From: Symbiodinium natans
Taxonomy: Eukaryota; Sar; Dinophyceae; Suessiales; Symbiodiniaceae
Length of the DNA stretch: 64,000 nt
Direction: 5' to 3'
Assembly: GCA_905221605.1 (NCBI GenBank)
Contig: CAJNDS010002601.1
Span: 97,501 to 161,500, forward strand
A program made the translations under genes and the position numbers. Below the pieces are notes generated by a model. It was not told the DNA's origin. It worked only from the letters and a program-made list of their open reading frames with translations, and did not search any database. Below, one piece after another: positions 21,496 to 33,090 of this stretch. Every line of letters begins with the position of its first letter. Within the stretch, counting starts at the first letter, position 1.

Positions 21496-23990
21496 TGCAA
21501 GGTCAAGCGGCTCAAGCATGTTGTGTTCGAGGCTCTTCCGCTGTCAGTTGTCTCTCCAGAAAGGAACCCCGGACCCTGCTCGCGACATCTCGGGTGCAAG
21601 CGAGCCAAAACCCTAAGCCCTAAGCCCTAAACCCTAAGCCATATAAGCCCTAAGACCTAAACCCTAAACCCTAAATCCTACCGTAAACCCCAAAGTCGAC
21701 ACCCGTCAGTACATGAAAGTGGAAGAGGTGCGCAGCACTGTACGTGGGGCATCTTTCGATGCAGACCCCAGCAGTAGCGCCTGCTAACTATACATCCATT
21801 ACAGAAGCCTGCAACATGATTCATCTTGTCCCCACAATTCCTGCTATAAGTTGGAGTGCAAGCCACCCAAATAGCCCTTTGAAAGTATGATTCTTGAACG
21901 GTACTCTTGCAGTGTCTAAACACGCTGGTGCACCCTTCATCGCACAACCCTAAGCCCTGTAGACCCTAACCAACAGAGGCAGTTGCGATCGCTGTGGTTG
22001 GGCCTCTACGGCGCAGCACCTGGCTGCCCCTTGGTTTACCTAAACCCTAAACCCTGGAGCTGGAGGGTTTCCAGTGGTTACCCTAAGAAGCCATGCACAA
22101 CAAGGGCACTGAACACTTGAAAAACTTCTGAAAGCCTTCAGTTCATGAAGCTGGTATGGAAGCCCTACCGCCCCTGACCACGCCCCCTCCTTTAGTTCTG
22201 ATTCTGCTTAAGAAGCGCGTCGTGCACGCCGCCGCAAAAACCTAGACCCCAGTGTAAGCACCCCACACTGCAAGCACTGCTTTGGGGAAGTAAGAACTAC
22301 AACAGCTACGGGCCTGAACAACGTACACCATATGGGAGACTTGGGAAGATGCCAGACACTGACAGCAGCATCCGGAATTCCCCTACTGCTAAATCCCGCC
22401 CCCCCCCAGACACAAAGTCCGGAAAATGTTTACAATTGTGGACCCTCCCAAATTCTCAAACAGTGCTAGTACTGCGGAGGGGGTAGGGGGTCTGGTGTGA
22501 CAAACTTCATGCTGGCCAAAGCACTAGGGAACAGCGACTGCCCAAGTCAGCGCTCACAACCAGTGCTTTCAAAGCTGTTTTGCCTGATGGGTTCTGGCAG
22601 CCATGGCTGCTTGAACATGCCTTGGTCTGTCATCGGAGTCATCGGTAGAAGTATGAGGTTTGATAAACTCAAGTCACAGCTTGTACCTAGCTAAGCGCTG
22701 CCGAAAAAGCCAGTGATGAAGCTTGACACCGCTAGCAACTCATGTCCTGGAATCCTGGAATCCCAAACCCTAAAACCCTCAACCCTAAAACCGCCCTTTT
22801 CAGTTCCTCCACAATGACTTTCCTGGACGATGTTGGCCAGGCTCGAGCCCGGCCGGGTGCGCGATGCCTTGTCGTCCGAAGGGCTGCGGTCGCTATGCTG
22901 CTGCCGCTTGCCGACGCAGATGCTGCGCCGCTTCTGGCGCCGAAAAGGTTGCTTGCTTACTGGCCTTTTGTTAGTAGGGAATGAGGAAGGCGGTACCCTG
23001 CAGAATCCTTTAAGCGGTATATATAGAGGGATTTGGGGTACCTCATTCCCTCATTCCCTACTAACCAACCGTAAGGTTGAGGAAGTGGACCCTAATTCCG
23101 AAACCCGAAGCCCTAACCCCTATAGTGCCCTAAACCCTAAACCCCAAACCCCAAACCCCAAACCCTAAACCCCAAACCCCAAACCCTAACCCCAAACCCA
23201 AAACCCCAAACCCCAAACCCTAAACCCCAAACCCCAAACCCTAAATCCCAAACCCCAAACCCCAAACAATAAACCCCAAACCCCAAACCCCAATCCCCAA
23301 ACCCCAAACCCCAAATCCCAAATCCCAAATCCCAAACCCCAAACCCTAAACCCTAAACTAAAGGGATGGTAGAGGCTCTCGGTTGGACCCCGGCTTTCCC
23401 CTGGCTGTTCAATCAGTCTCCCTGGTTTTGTGCTCGGACGACCCGCAGCTTCAAGACTGAGGTTTAGGGTTTAGGGCTTAGGGTTTAGGGTTTAGGGTTG
23501 AGGGTTTAGGGTTTAGGGTTTATAGGGTTTGAGTCTGCCCGGGTTGTGGTGTTTAGGGTTTAGGCATTGCCCGCTCTCGAATAGCATGGTTTCGTCCCAG
23601 GCATGCAGTGCAGCAGTCCTAGCCGTAAAAAGGGTTTAGGGTTTGGGGTTTAGGGTTTAGGGTTAGAGCGAGTTCGTTTCCGGGCCCTTTGTAACTCAAG
23701 CGTCCGTTTCCTGCCCTGCCTCGCGCCCGCGGAATGAGCAGAGGCAGGCCCGACCCCCTCAAGACATGTCGCTCCTTCGACCTTTTGAATAAGGGGAGCT
23801 CTCTCTCTCTCTCCCTCTCTCTCTCTTTCTCTTTTTTGTTATTGCAGAAAATTGGTTGACCGCGTTCGAGGCTTTTCCGAGGCGTAGATCGGGCCCAAGG
23901 GGAGGTGAACCCTTGCCTCATTACCGGCATAAAGTGCAAGCCGTTATAGGCATGGCTTCAGAGTTCGCATGTTTAATATTCTTGCAATGA
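21496..23990 (+). CDS. Unknown multi-exon partner gene, unit b
   Basis: Same exon set as unit a in a compact layout: 21496-21546 (CKVKRLKHVVFEALPLS), 21710-21739 (YMKVEEVRST before GTACGT), 21977-22033 (RQLRSLWLGLYGAAPG), 22841-22947 (LEPGRVRDALSSEGLRSL), an in-frame longer version of the FNQSPWF exon near 23407-23460, and terminal exon 23848-23990 ending in TGA. A further open segment at 22509-22640 (LAKALGNSDCPSQRSQPVL) may be another exon. The arginine-rich stretch before the (CT)n tract has a 4-base deletion relative to unit a, so either that part is not coding or this copy is decaying. Confidence 0.4.
22970..23065. mobile_element. Inverted-repeat hairpin element (GTTAGTAGGGAATGAGG), unit b
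   Basis: Same element and position as at 18233, with a few substitutions. Confidence 0.72.
23124..23352 (+). repeat. Mixed CCCCAAA / CCCTAAA array
   Basis: Most units are CCCCAAA rather than CCCTAAA, interspersed with CCCTAAA and CCCAAAT variants. The same composition occurs at 27946-28170, so the variant spread before or during the tandem duplication. Confidence 0.88.
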
Positions 23991-24292
23991 GTCAAACTGG
24001 GGTTTAGGGTTTAGGTTTTGGGAGCCAGAGGAGCCGAAATTGTTCCGCAAGATTGCTTTGTACTGGAGATGCTGTCTTGCTTTTGACAGTACATTGCTCT
24101 CCTTAGCGTCTGCATTCCGAGCCAAGCATCATCGGATTGGGACATGGCAAGCCATCGTCAGACGTGTCCACATCTGCTGGTGCTCGAAAGCGTCTTTCGC
24201 ACATAGCCCAAACTGCCTCGTTTGAGCACGTGAAGGAGTGGCTGCACTATGCATTCGGGCACGGTGTTTTTGCGGGGGCACGAGCAGATCGA

Positions 24293-25090
24293 ATGCTCCC
24301 AGTGCGGATCCTGACCCCGGCTGGCGAGGTGGCTCTCGAGCAACAGCTGCCCGGAAGCCGAACGGTCAGGTCTGTGCTGCAGACCCTTTCTGGGGGAGGG
24401 AACGGCAGGCTCATGTTGCTGCACGGCACGCAGGTGGTCCACCAGAGCACGAGGCTGTCAGAACTGAACCTGACTGAGGAGGATTCTTTGTGCCTTGTCC
24501 GAAACCCACCTGGCCGCTACACTCCATGGTCTGACGATGGGAACAGGCCGAACACGCAGCACCACGTGGTTAAGTGTGTTCTCATGGGTGGGGGAGCGGT
24601 TGGCAAGACTTCCTGGACACGAGCGATCAGCCGTGAAAGCTTTACCCAGAGCTACAGGCCAACAATTGGCGCGGATTTCAAGATGTTGCGCCTGCAGTCA
24701 GAAGATGGAACTAAGCTCAAGATACAACTCTGGGACAAAGGTGGGCAGCCACGTTTATGTTACAAGGCAGCCACGAGATTATTTTGCAGGGGAGCGACCG
24801 GACTGATGCTGTTCTTCTCGCTTCGCAGTCGGGAGAGCCTGAACGAGGTCTTGCAAATGTTTGAAGAAACAGAAGCAGCTCAGGCCGAGTGTTGCCGGCG
24901 AGTCTGTTTGGTGGCGACGTATTCAGACATGGCGGATCCAGAGGTGACTGAAGCGGAGGCCGAGCAGCTCGCAAGGCGCAGAGGCTGGCCTTTCTTTGCG
25001 GTATCGAACAAAACTCAAGTTGGCATTGATGAGCCTCTCTTTGCGTGGCTGGACCTGTTCCTTGACGATGTGGCCGCACAAGCATCGTGA
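24293..25090 (+). CDS. Ubiquitin-like/Rab-like GTPase fusion, copy 4; family start codon lost
   Basis: The usual start ATGGGATTGGG is here ATCGGATTGGG (24131-24133), so the myristoylation-type N-terminus cannot be made from it. The frame is open through, and the next in-frame ATG (24293) begins exactly at the ubiquitin-like segment (MLPVRIL), giving 265 aa. P-loop GGGAVGKT, PTIGADF, WDKGGQ, TYSD and SNK are present. If used, this start would yield a cytosolic form. A non-ATG start or an unseen upstream exon are alternatives. Otherwise very close to copy 3. Confidence 0.72.
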   Translation: MLPVRILTPAGEVALEQQLPGSRTVRSVLQTLSGGGNGRLMLLHGTQVVHQSTRLSELNLTEEDSLCLVRNPPGRYTPWSDDGNRPNTQHHVVKCVLMGGGAVGKTSWTRAISRESFTQSYRPTIGADFKMLRLQSEDGTKLKIQLWDKGGQPRLCYKAATRLFCRGATGLMLFFSLRSRESLNEVLQMFEETEAAQAECCRRVCLVATYSDMADPEVTEAEAEQLARRRGWPFFAVSNKTQVGIDEPLFAWLDLFLDDVAAQAS

Positions 25091-25584
25091 GTTTCTGCGT
25101 AAGACCATGCAAACTCAAGTTCAAAGTCGGCGGGGTCTGAGCTTGCAGGCAGGCCCCTGCGCAGCCGGCACAGGCATAGTGGGTGCAGATGTACGATGCG
25201 GAGTATCTCGTCTAGGGGTGTGGATTTTGTGGGCACATGACATCTCAAACCTGCCACAGCAGCGCGGACCGCTGAAAAGAAGCTCCGCACCTTTAGAAAC
25301 ATATCACAAAGAGGGTTTCGGGTTTAGGGTTACAAAGCACCAAGACCCCGTCTGTGTCCGCACAGCGTGCAACCCTCAGGTTTCCGGATTCCACCCTACA
25401 ACCTAAACCCTAAACGCTGAGAGGCAGTCGCGGTTGGCGTCGCAAAGACGCATTGAGCCGAGGGCTCTGGGTTTCCATGTGCTGTGGGAGCTTGGCTGTT
25501 TTTCTTGATTGCTGTAGGGTTTTCTCGAGTACGAGATCCTCATTAGCCCTAGGCCTTTGTGAACAACCGTAAATTCCAAACTCA

Positions 25585-26075
25585 TCTAGAATCTAAGCAT
25601 CAAATCTACTGCTTGCTTAAGAACCGCTTCCAAAAAAAACAATAATCCCTCTATGACCCTTACAAGGACCAGGAAGACTATATATATATATATATATATA
25701 CATCCATGTATATATATATATATGTATTGTTGTTCCCCACCATCGGTGTGGGGTTGTTAGACTTTAAACTCAACTCTTCTCCTCGCCCGGAATTCTTCTC
25801 CTCGGCCGGTCTGCTCCTCGCTCATTTCTGGAGTGCCCAGCCCCAGAGTGTCCCTGGGGTGCCCAACCCCAGAGTGTCCTTGCAGTGCCCAACCCAGAGT
25901 GTTACTGGAGTGCACAATCCAGAGTGTCCCTGGGGTGCCTGACCCCAGAGTGTCCCTGGAGTGCCCAACCCCAGAGTATCTCTACCCAGAGAGGGTGGGG
26001 ATGTTCGAAGTTTTTTTTTTTTTTTTTTGGGGGGGGGGGGGGGTTCTTAAGCAAATCGTAATGATTTGATCTAGA
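25585..26075. mobile_element. CTTAAG-type inverted-repeat element, unit b/c
   Basis: Same termini and interior as the copy at 20681, with a shorter AT tract and T and G runs near 26011-26043. Confidence 0.73.
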
Positions 26076-26350
26076 TTACAAGGTGCGCCCTGCGCACTTG
26101 CGTTCTCCCGGGCTTTTTCGGTGGGCATTCGGATCATGTGTGGGGTCGAAGAGCATTTTTGGGTTTTGGACGTAGGGCAACTTATGGGAAACCCCAAACC
26201 CCCTGCAAGGGCAACACTGAACCCTCTACAGGGGTGTCACAAGTAGCTCACAAAAGGTTGAGCATTGAACGACAAGTTGCGCGCTGCCGGGATCAAGGCG
26301 TCATAAGAAGCCCTAAGCCTAAACCCGAAACCCTGAACCCAAAACCGCAG

Positions 26351-28702
26351 TGCAAGGTCAAGCGGCTCAAGCATGTTGTGTTCGAGGCTCTTCCGCTGTC
26401 AGTTGTCTCTCCAGAAAGGAACCCCGGACCCTGCTCGCGACATCTCGGGTGCAAGCGAGCCAAAACTCTAAGCCCTAAGCCCTAAACCCTAAGCCATATA
26501 AGCCCTAAGACCTAAACCCTAAACCCTAAATCCTACCGTAAACCCCAAAGTCGACACCCGTCAGTACATGAAAGTGGAAGAGGTGCGCAGCACTGTACGT
26601 GGGGCATCTTTCGATGCAGACCCCAGCAGTAGCGCCTGCTAACTATACATCCATTACAGAAGCCTGCAACATGATTCATCTTGTCCCCACAATTCCTGCT
26701 ATAAGTTGGAGTGCAAGCCACCCAAATAGCCCTTTGAAAGTATGATTCTTGAACGGTATTCTTGCAGTGTCTAAAACACGCTGGTTCACCCTTCATCGCA
26801 CAACCCGAAGCCCTGTAGACCCCAACCAACAGAGGCGGTTGCGATCGCTGTGGTTGGGCCTTCACGGCGCAGCACCTGGCTGCCCCTTGGTTTTCCTAAA
26901 CCCTAAACCCTGGAGCTGGAGGGTTTCCAGTGGTTACCCTAAGAAGCCATGCACAACAAGGGCACTGAACACTTGAAAAACTTCTGAAAGCCTTCAGTTC
27001 ATGAAGCTGGTATGGAAGCCCTACCGCCCCTGACCACGCCCCCTCCTTTAGTTCTGATTCTGCTTAAGAAGCGCGTCGTGCACGCCGCCGCAAAAACCTA
27101 GACCCCAGTGTAAGCACCCCACACTGCAAGCACTGCTTTGGGGAAGTAAGAACTACAACAGCTACGGGCCTGAACAACGTACACCATATGGGAGACTTGG
27201 GAAGATGCCAGACACTGACAGCAGCATCCGGAATTCCCCTACTGCTAAATCCCGCCCCCCCCCAGACACAAAGTCCGGAAAATGTTTACAATTGTGGACC
27301 CTCCCAAATTCTCAAACAGTTCTAGTACTGCGGAGGGGGTAGGGGGTCTGGTGTAGCAAACTTCATGCTGGCCAAAGCGCTAGGGAACAGCGACTGCCCA
27401 AGTCAGCGCTCACAACCAGTGCGTTCAAAGCTGTTTTGCCTGATGGGTTCTGGCAGCCATGGCTGCTTGAACATGCCTTGGTCTGTCATCGGTAGAAGTA
27501 TGAGGTTTGAAGTCACAGCTTGTACCTAGCTAAGCGCTGCCGAAAAAGCCAGTGATGAAGCTTGACACCGCTAGCAACTCATGTCCTGGAATCCCAAACC
27601 CTAAAACCCTCAACCCTAAAATTCCTCCACAATGACTTTCCTGGACGATTTTGGCCAGGCTCGAGCCCGGCCGGGTGCGCGATGCCTTGTCGTCCGAAGG
27701 GCTGCGGTCGCTATGCTGCTGCCGCTTGCCGACGCAGATGCTGCGCCGCTTCCGGCGCCGAAAAGGTTGCTTGCTTACTGGCCTTTTGTTAGTAGGGAAT
27801 GAGGAAGGCGGTACCCCGCAGAATCCTTTAAACGGTATATATAGAGGGATTTGGGGTACCTCATTCCCTCATTCCCTACTAACCAACCGTAAGGTTGAGG
27901 AAGTGGACCCTAAATCCGAAACCCGAAGCCCTAAACCCTATAGGGCCCTAAACCCTAAACCCCAAACCCTAAACCCCAAACCCCAAACCCCAAACCCCAA
28001 ACCCCAAACCCTAAACCCCAAACCCCAAACCCCAAACCCCAAACCCTAAACCCCAAACCCCAAACCCTAAACCCCAAACCCCAAACCCCAAACAATAAAC
28101 CCCAAACCCCAAACCCCCAAACCCCAAACCCCAAATCCCAAATCCCAAACCCCAAACCCTAAACCCTAAACTAAAGGGATGGTAGAGGCTCTCGGTTGGA
28201 CCCCGGCTTTCCCCTGGCAGTTCAATCAGTCTCCCTGGTTTTGTGCTCGGACGGTTTAGGGTTTAGGGCTTAGGGCTTAGGGTTTAGGGTTTAGGGTTGA
28301 GGGTTTAGGGTTTAGGGCTTAGGAGGAGTCTGCCCGGGTTGTGGTGTTTAGGGTTTAGGCATTGCCCGCTCTCGAATGGCATGGTTTCGTCCCAGGCATG
28401 CAGTGCAGCAGTCCTAGCCGTAAAAAGGGTTTAGGGTTTAGGGTTTGGGGTTTAGGGTTTAGGGTTTAGGGTTAGAGCGAGTTCGTTTCCGGGCGCTTTG
28501 TAACTCAAGCGTCCGTTTCCTGCCCTGCCTCGGGCCCGCAGAATGAGCAGAGGCAGGCCCGACCCCCTCAAGACATGTCGCTCCTTCGACCTTTTGAATA
28601 AGGCTAAGGGGAGCTTGTGCCAAGAATATTGCTCGTGTGAGTCTCTCTCTCTCCCTCTCTCCCTCCCTCCCTCCCCTCCCTCCCTCCCTCCCTCCCTCCC
28701 TC

Positions 28703-28757
<55 letters not shown>

Positions 28758-28906
28758 TTCTCTTTTTTGTTATTGCAGTAAATTGGTTGACCGCGTTCGA
28801 GGCTTTTCCAAGGCGTAGATCGGGCCCAAGGGGAGGTGAACCGTTGCCTCATTACCGGCATAAAGTGCAAGCCGTTATAGGCATGGCTTCAGAGTTCGCA
28901 TGTTGA
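26351..28906 (+). CDS. Unknown multi-exon partner gene, unit c (C-terminus truncated)
   Basis: Exon-like segments: 26351-26401 (CKVKRLKHVVFEALPLS), 26564-26593 (YMKVEEVRST), 26833-26889 (RRLRSLWLGLHGAAPG), 27659-27765 (LEPGRVRDALSSEGLRSL, with Trp to Arg in RRFWRRK) and terminal exon 28779-28906. In the terminal exon TTA has become TGA, removing the last six residues present in units a and b (LIFLQ region). The (CT)n/(CCT)n tract before the terminal exon (28640-28765) is expanded. Possibly still expressed; function unknown. Confidence 0.37.
27788..27883. mobile_element. Inverted-repeat hairpin element (GTTAGTAGGGAATGAGG), unit c
   Basis: Same element and site as at 18233 and 22970. Confidence 0.72.
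27946..28170 (+). repeat. Mixed CCCCAAA / CCCTAAA array
   Basis: Counterpart of the array at 23124-23352, with a different unit order, so it has continued to evolve by slippage or gene conversion. Confidence 0.88.
28640..28765 (+). repeat. Expanded (CT)n / (CCT)n tract
   Basis: Pyrimidine-only run upstream of TTATTGCAG. In units a, b and d the same tract is much shorter. It forms the pyrimidine tract of the proposed acceptor at 28777-28778. Confidence 0.85.
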
Positions 28907-29218
28907 ATATTCTTGCAATGAGTCAAACTAGGGTTTAGGGTTTAGGTTTAGGGAGCCAGTGGAGCCGAAATTGTTCCGTAAGATTGCTTTGCTTTGTACT
29001 GGAGATGCTGTCTTGCTTTTGACAGTACATTGCTCTCCTTAGCTGCATTCCGAGCCAAGCATCATGGGATTGGGACATGGCAAGCCATCGTCAGACGATC
29101 TGCTGGTGCTCGAAAGCGTCTTTCGCACATAGCCCAAACTGCCTCGTTTGAGCACGTGAAGGAGTGGCTGCACTATGCATTCGGGCACGGTATTTTTGCG
29201 GGGGCACGAGCAGATCGA

Positions 29219-30022
29219 ATGCTCCCAGTGCGGATCCTGACCCCAGGTGGCGAGGTGGCTCTCGAGCAGCAGCTGCCCGGAAGCCGAACGGTTAGGTCTG
29301 TGCTGCAGACCCTTTCTGGGGGAGGGAACGGCAGGCTCATGCTGCTGCACGGCACGCAGGTGGTCCACCAGAGCACGAGGCTGTCAGAACTGAACCTGAC
29401 TGAGGAGGATTCTTTGTGCCTTGTCCGAAACCCACCTGGCCGCTACACTCCATGGTCTGACGATCGGAACACGCCGGACACGCAGCACCACGTGGTTAAG
29501 TGTGTTCTCATGGGTGGTGGAGCGGTCGGCAAGACTTCCTGGACACGAGCGTTCAGCCGTGAAAGCTTTGCGGAGAGCTACAGGCCAACAAGTGGCGCGG
29601 ATTTAAAGACTTTGCGCCTGCAGTCAGCGGATGGAACTAAGCTCAAGATACAACTCTGGGACACCGGTCGGGAGCTACGTTTATGTTACAATTACGCGGT
29701 AGCCACGAGAGTGTTTTGCAGGGGAGCGGCTGGACTGATGCTGTTCTTCTCGCTTCGCTTTCGGGAAACCCTGAACGAGGTCTTGCGCATGTTTGAAGAA
29801 ACCGAGGCAGTTGAGGCCGAGTGTTGCCGACGAGTCTGTTTGGTGGCCACGCATTCAGACGTTGCGGATCCAGAGGTGACTGAAGAGGAGGCCGAGCAGC
29901 TCGCAAGGCACAGAGGCTGGCCTTTTTTTGCAGTCTCGAGCAAAACTCAAGTCGGCATTGACGAGCCTCTCTTCGCGTGGCTGGACCTGTTCCTTGACGA
30001 TGTGGCCGCGCGAACATCGTGA
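29219..30022 (+). CDS. Ubiquitin-like/Rab-like GTPase fusion, copy 5; N-terminus frameshifted, switch II lost
   Basis: The family ATG at 29064 is followed by a 7-base deletion (GTGTCCAC region), which puts it out of frame. The in-frame ATG at 29219 starts at MLPVRIL and gives 267 aa. P-loop GGGAVGKT is intact. PTIG is PTSG, and WDTGGQ is WDTGRE followed by an inserted residue (LCYNY), so both the DxxG glycine and the catalytic glutamine are replaced. G4 is THSD and G5 is SSK. Likely unable to hydrolyse GTP normally. Could be a decaying copy or a constitutively bound form. Confidence 0.68.
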   Translation: MLPVRILTPGGEVALEQQLPGSRTVRSVLQTLSGGGNGRLMLLHGTQVVHQSTRLSELNLTEEDSLCLVRNPPGRYTPWSDDRNTPDTQHHVVKCVLMGGGAVGKTSWTRAFSRESFAESYRPTSGADLKTLRLQSADGTKLKIQLWDTGRELRLCYNYAVATRVFCRGAAGLMLFFSLRFRETLNEVLRMFEETEAVEAECCRRVCLVATHSDVADPEVTEEEAEQLARHRGWPFFAVSSKTQVGIDEPLFAWLDLFLDDVAARTS

Positions 30023-30531
30023 GTTTCTGCGTAAGACCATGCAAACTCAAGTTCAAAGTCGGCGGGGTCTGAGCTTGCAGGCAGGCCCTTGCGCAGCCGG
30101 CGCTACTGGTGCTGTTGAGCAACAGATTCACGGATACACAATACTCAGGACACGCATAGTAGTCACAGGCATATTGGGTGCAGATGTAAGTGCGGGGTGT
30201 CTCGTCTAGGGGTGTGAATTTTGTGGGCACATGAGATCGCAAACCTGCCACAGCAGCGCAGACCGCTGAAAAGAAGCTGCGCGCCTTTAGAAACTTAGCA
30301 CAAATGTTACAAAGCACCAAGACGCCGTCTGTGTCCGCACAGCGTGCAATCCTCAGGTTTCCGGACTCCACCCTATACCCTAAACCCTAAGGTCCCCCGC
30401 AATGGAAGTCGCGGTTGGCGTCGTAAAGACGCAGGTTTTGAGTGCTTTTTCTTGATTGCAGTAGGGTTTTCTCGAGTACGAGATCCTCATTAGCCGTAGG
30501 CCTCTGTGAACAACCGTAAGTTCCAAACTCG

Positions 30532-30826
30532 TCTAGAATCTAAGCATCAAATCTACTGCTTGCTTCAGAACCGTCTCCCAAAAAACAACCCCGCTATTAC
30601 CCTTACAAGGAAAAATATAATATATATATATATATATATATATTGTTTTTCCCCACCATCGGTGTGGGGTTGTTAGATTTTAACCTCAACTCTTCTCCTC
30701 ACCCGGAACTCTTCTCCTCGCCCTCGCTCATCCCTGGAGTTCCCAACCCCAGAGTGTCCTTGGAGTGCCCAACCCCAGAGTGCCCAACCCCGGAGAGGGT
30801 GGGGATTTCATTTTGTTGTTTTTGTT

Positions 30827-30860
<34 letters not shown>

Positions 30861-30889
30861 CTCAGCAAAGAGTAATGATTTGATCTAGA
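30532..30889. mobile_element. CTTAAG-type inverted-repeat element, unit c/d
   Basis: Same termini as the copy at 20681, shorter interior, with a run of about 30 G at 30829-30858. Confidence 0.7.
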
Positions 30890-31294
30890 TTGAAAGGTGC
30901 GCCCTGGGCACTTGCGTCTCCCGGGCTTTTTCGGTGGGCATTCGGATCATGTGTGGGGTCGAAGAGGGTTGAGCATTTTTGGGGTTTTGGACTCAGGGCA
31001 ACTTAGGGGAAACCCTAACCCTCCTAAACCCTAAGGCCTAGACCCCCTGCAAGGGCAACACTAAACCCTCTACAGGGGCGTCACAAATAGCTCACAAAAG
31101 GTTGAGCATTGAACGACAAGTTGCGCGCTGCCGGGATCAAGGCGTCATAAGAAGCCCTAAGCCTAAACCCGAAACCCTAAACCCTAAACCGCAGTGCAAG
31201 ATTGTTGTGTTCGAGGCTCTTCCGCTGTCAGGTGTCTCTCCAGTATAAAGGAACCCCGGACCCTGCTCGCGACATCTCGGGTGCAAGCGAGCCA

Positions 31295-31496
31295 AAGCCC
31301 TAAACCCTAAACCCTAAACCCTAAACCCTAAACCCTAAACCCTAAACCCTAAACCCTAAACCCTAAACCCTAAACCCTAAACCCTAAACCTAAACCCTAA
31401 ACCCTAAACCCTAAACCCTAAACCCTAAACCCTAAACCCTAAACCCTAAACCCTAAACCCTAAACCCTAAACCCTAAACCCTAAACCCTAAACCCT
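31295..31496 (+). repeat. Long CCCTAAA telomere-type array
   Basis: About 28 nearly perfect heptamers, the longest in the window. The corresponding place in units b and c has only a few degenerate copies, so it expanded after duplication. Confidence 0.93.
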
Positions 31497-32195
31497 GCCA
31501 TAAACCCCAAAGTCGACACCCGTCAGCACATGAAAGTGGAAGAGGTGCGGCACTGTACGTCGTTCATCTTTCGATGCAGACCCCAGCAGTAGCGCCGGCT
31601 AACTATACATCCACTACAGAAGCCTACAACATGATTCATCTTGTCCCCACATGCTTCCTGCTATAAGTTGGAGTGCAAGCCACCCAAATAGCCCTTTGAA
31701 AGTATGATTCTTGAACGGCATTCTTGCAGTGTCTAAAACCCGCTGGTTCACCCTTCATCGCACAACCCGAAGCCCTGTAGACCCCAACCAACAGAGGCGG
31801 TTGCGATCGCTGTGGTTGGGCCTCCACGGCGCAGCACCTGGCTGCCCCTTGGTTTACCTAAACCCTAAACCCTGGAGCTGGAGGGTTTCCAGTGGCTACC
31901 CTAAGAAGCCATGCACAACAAGGGCACTGAACACTTGAAAAACTTCTGAAAGCCTTCAGTTCATGAAGCTGGTATGGAAGCCCTACCGCCCCTGACCACG
32001 CCCCCTCCTTGAGTTCTGATTCTGCTTAGTTACCTTAGAATCGCGTCGTGCGCGCCACCGGAAAAACCTTGACCCCAGCGTAAGCACGCCACACTGCAAG
32101 CACTGTTTTGGGGAAGTAAGAACTACAACAACTACTCAAAAATACCCCCCCTAGGTTGGCCCTTGGGATGTCTTATGATTTCCCTGATTGGGTTT

Positions 32196-32320
32196 ACTAC
32201 TAAGTGCTTAAGAACCCCGAAAGAATAATGTTCTTCCTTATTAAGGGTAATATAGGGATTCTTGTGTTTTTTTTTTTTTTTTTTTTTTTTTTAATTCTTT
32301 TGGCTTAAGCAAATAGCAGT
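32196..32320. mobile_element. CTTAAG-type inverted-repeat element, unit d only
   Basis: Left TACTACTAAGTGCTTAAGAACCCC and right GGCTTAAGCAAATAGCAGT are inverted, with a T run of about 28 at 32268-32292. Absent from units a-c, so it is a recent insertion. Confidence 0.65.
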
Positions 32321-32975
32321 TTAAGAGGATCATATTCAGAAACATTTTTTCAGAGGGTTTTAAGGGCCACCCTGGCCCTCGCATTCCTTTGTTTTTTGCG
32401 GGGGAGACTGAAGGGAAAGGGGTGATGGAGGGGGCCGCCGTGATGCTATGAGAAGTCTGTCATTCCTAGAGAATCGGGGAGTTGTGGCGCGGAATGTGGG
32501 GCCTGAACAACGTACACCATGTGGGAGACTTGGGAAGATGCCAGATACTGACAGTAGCATCCGGAATACTCGCTTCCTCCTACTCCCCCCCCCCCCAAAA
32601 AGTTCTAGTACTGGGCCGGTGTCCGGAGGGGTAGGGGGGTCTGGTGTTTCAAACTTCATGCTGGCCAAAGCACTAGGGAACAGCGACTGCCCAAGTCAGC
32701 GCTCACAACCAGTGCTTTCAAAGCTGTTTTGCCTGATGGGTTCTGGCAGCCTAGCAACTCATGTCCTGGAATCCTATACCCTAAAACCCTAAACTCTAAA
32801 ACCCTAAAACCCTAAACCCTAAAACCCTAGTTTTTTCAGTTCCTCCACAATCACTTCCTGAACGATCTTGGCGAGGCTTGAGCCTGGCCGTGTGCGCGAT
32901 CCCCTGTCCTCAGAAGGGCTGCGTTCGCTGATGCTGCGCCGCTTCTGGCGGAGAAAGACCGCGCCTGTGGTTGCT

Positions 32976-33090
32976 TGCTGTTGGTTCCTAGGGAATGAGG
33001 GAAGGAGGTACCCTAGATAAGCCCTTATTAAAGGGTACGTAACAGGGGAATAGAGGGTACCTCATTCCCCTCATTCCCTGCTAACCAGCA
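32976..33090. mobile_element. Inverted-repeat hairpin element, unit d (diverged)
   Basis: Arms TGCTGTTGGTTCCTAGGGAATGAGG and the near-complement ending CTAACCAGCA. Same position as in units a-c. Confidence 0.65.

Noticed and set aside
23137-23328. GFGVWGLGF-type repeat proteins on the minus strand (also 27955-28155)
   Set aside because: Direct translation of the CCCCAAA/CCCTAAA arrays.
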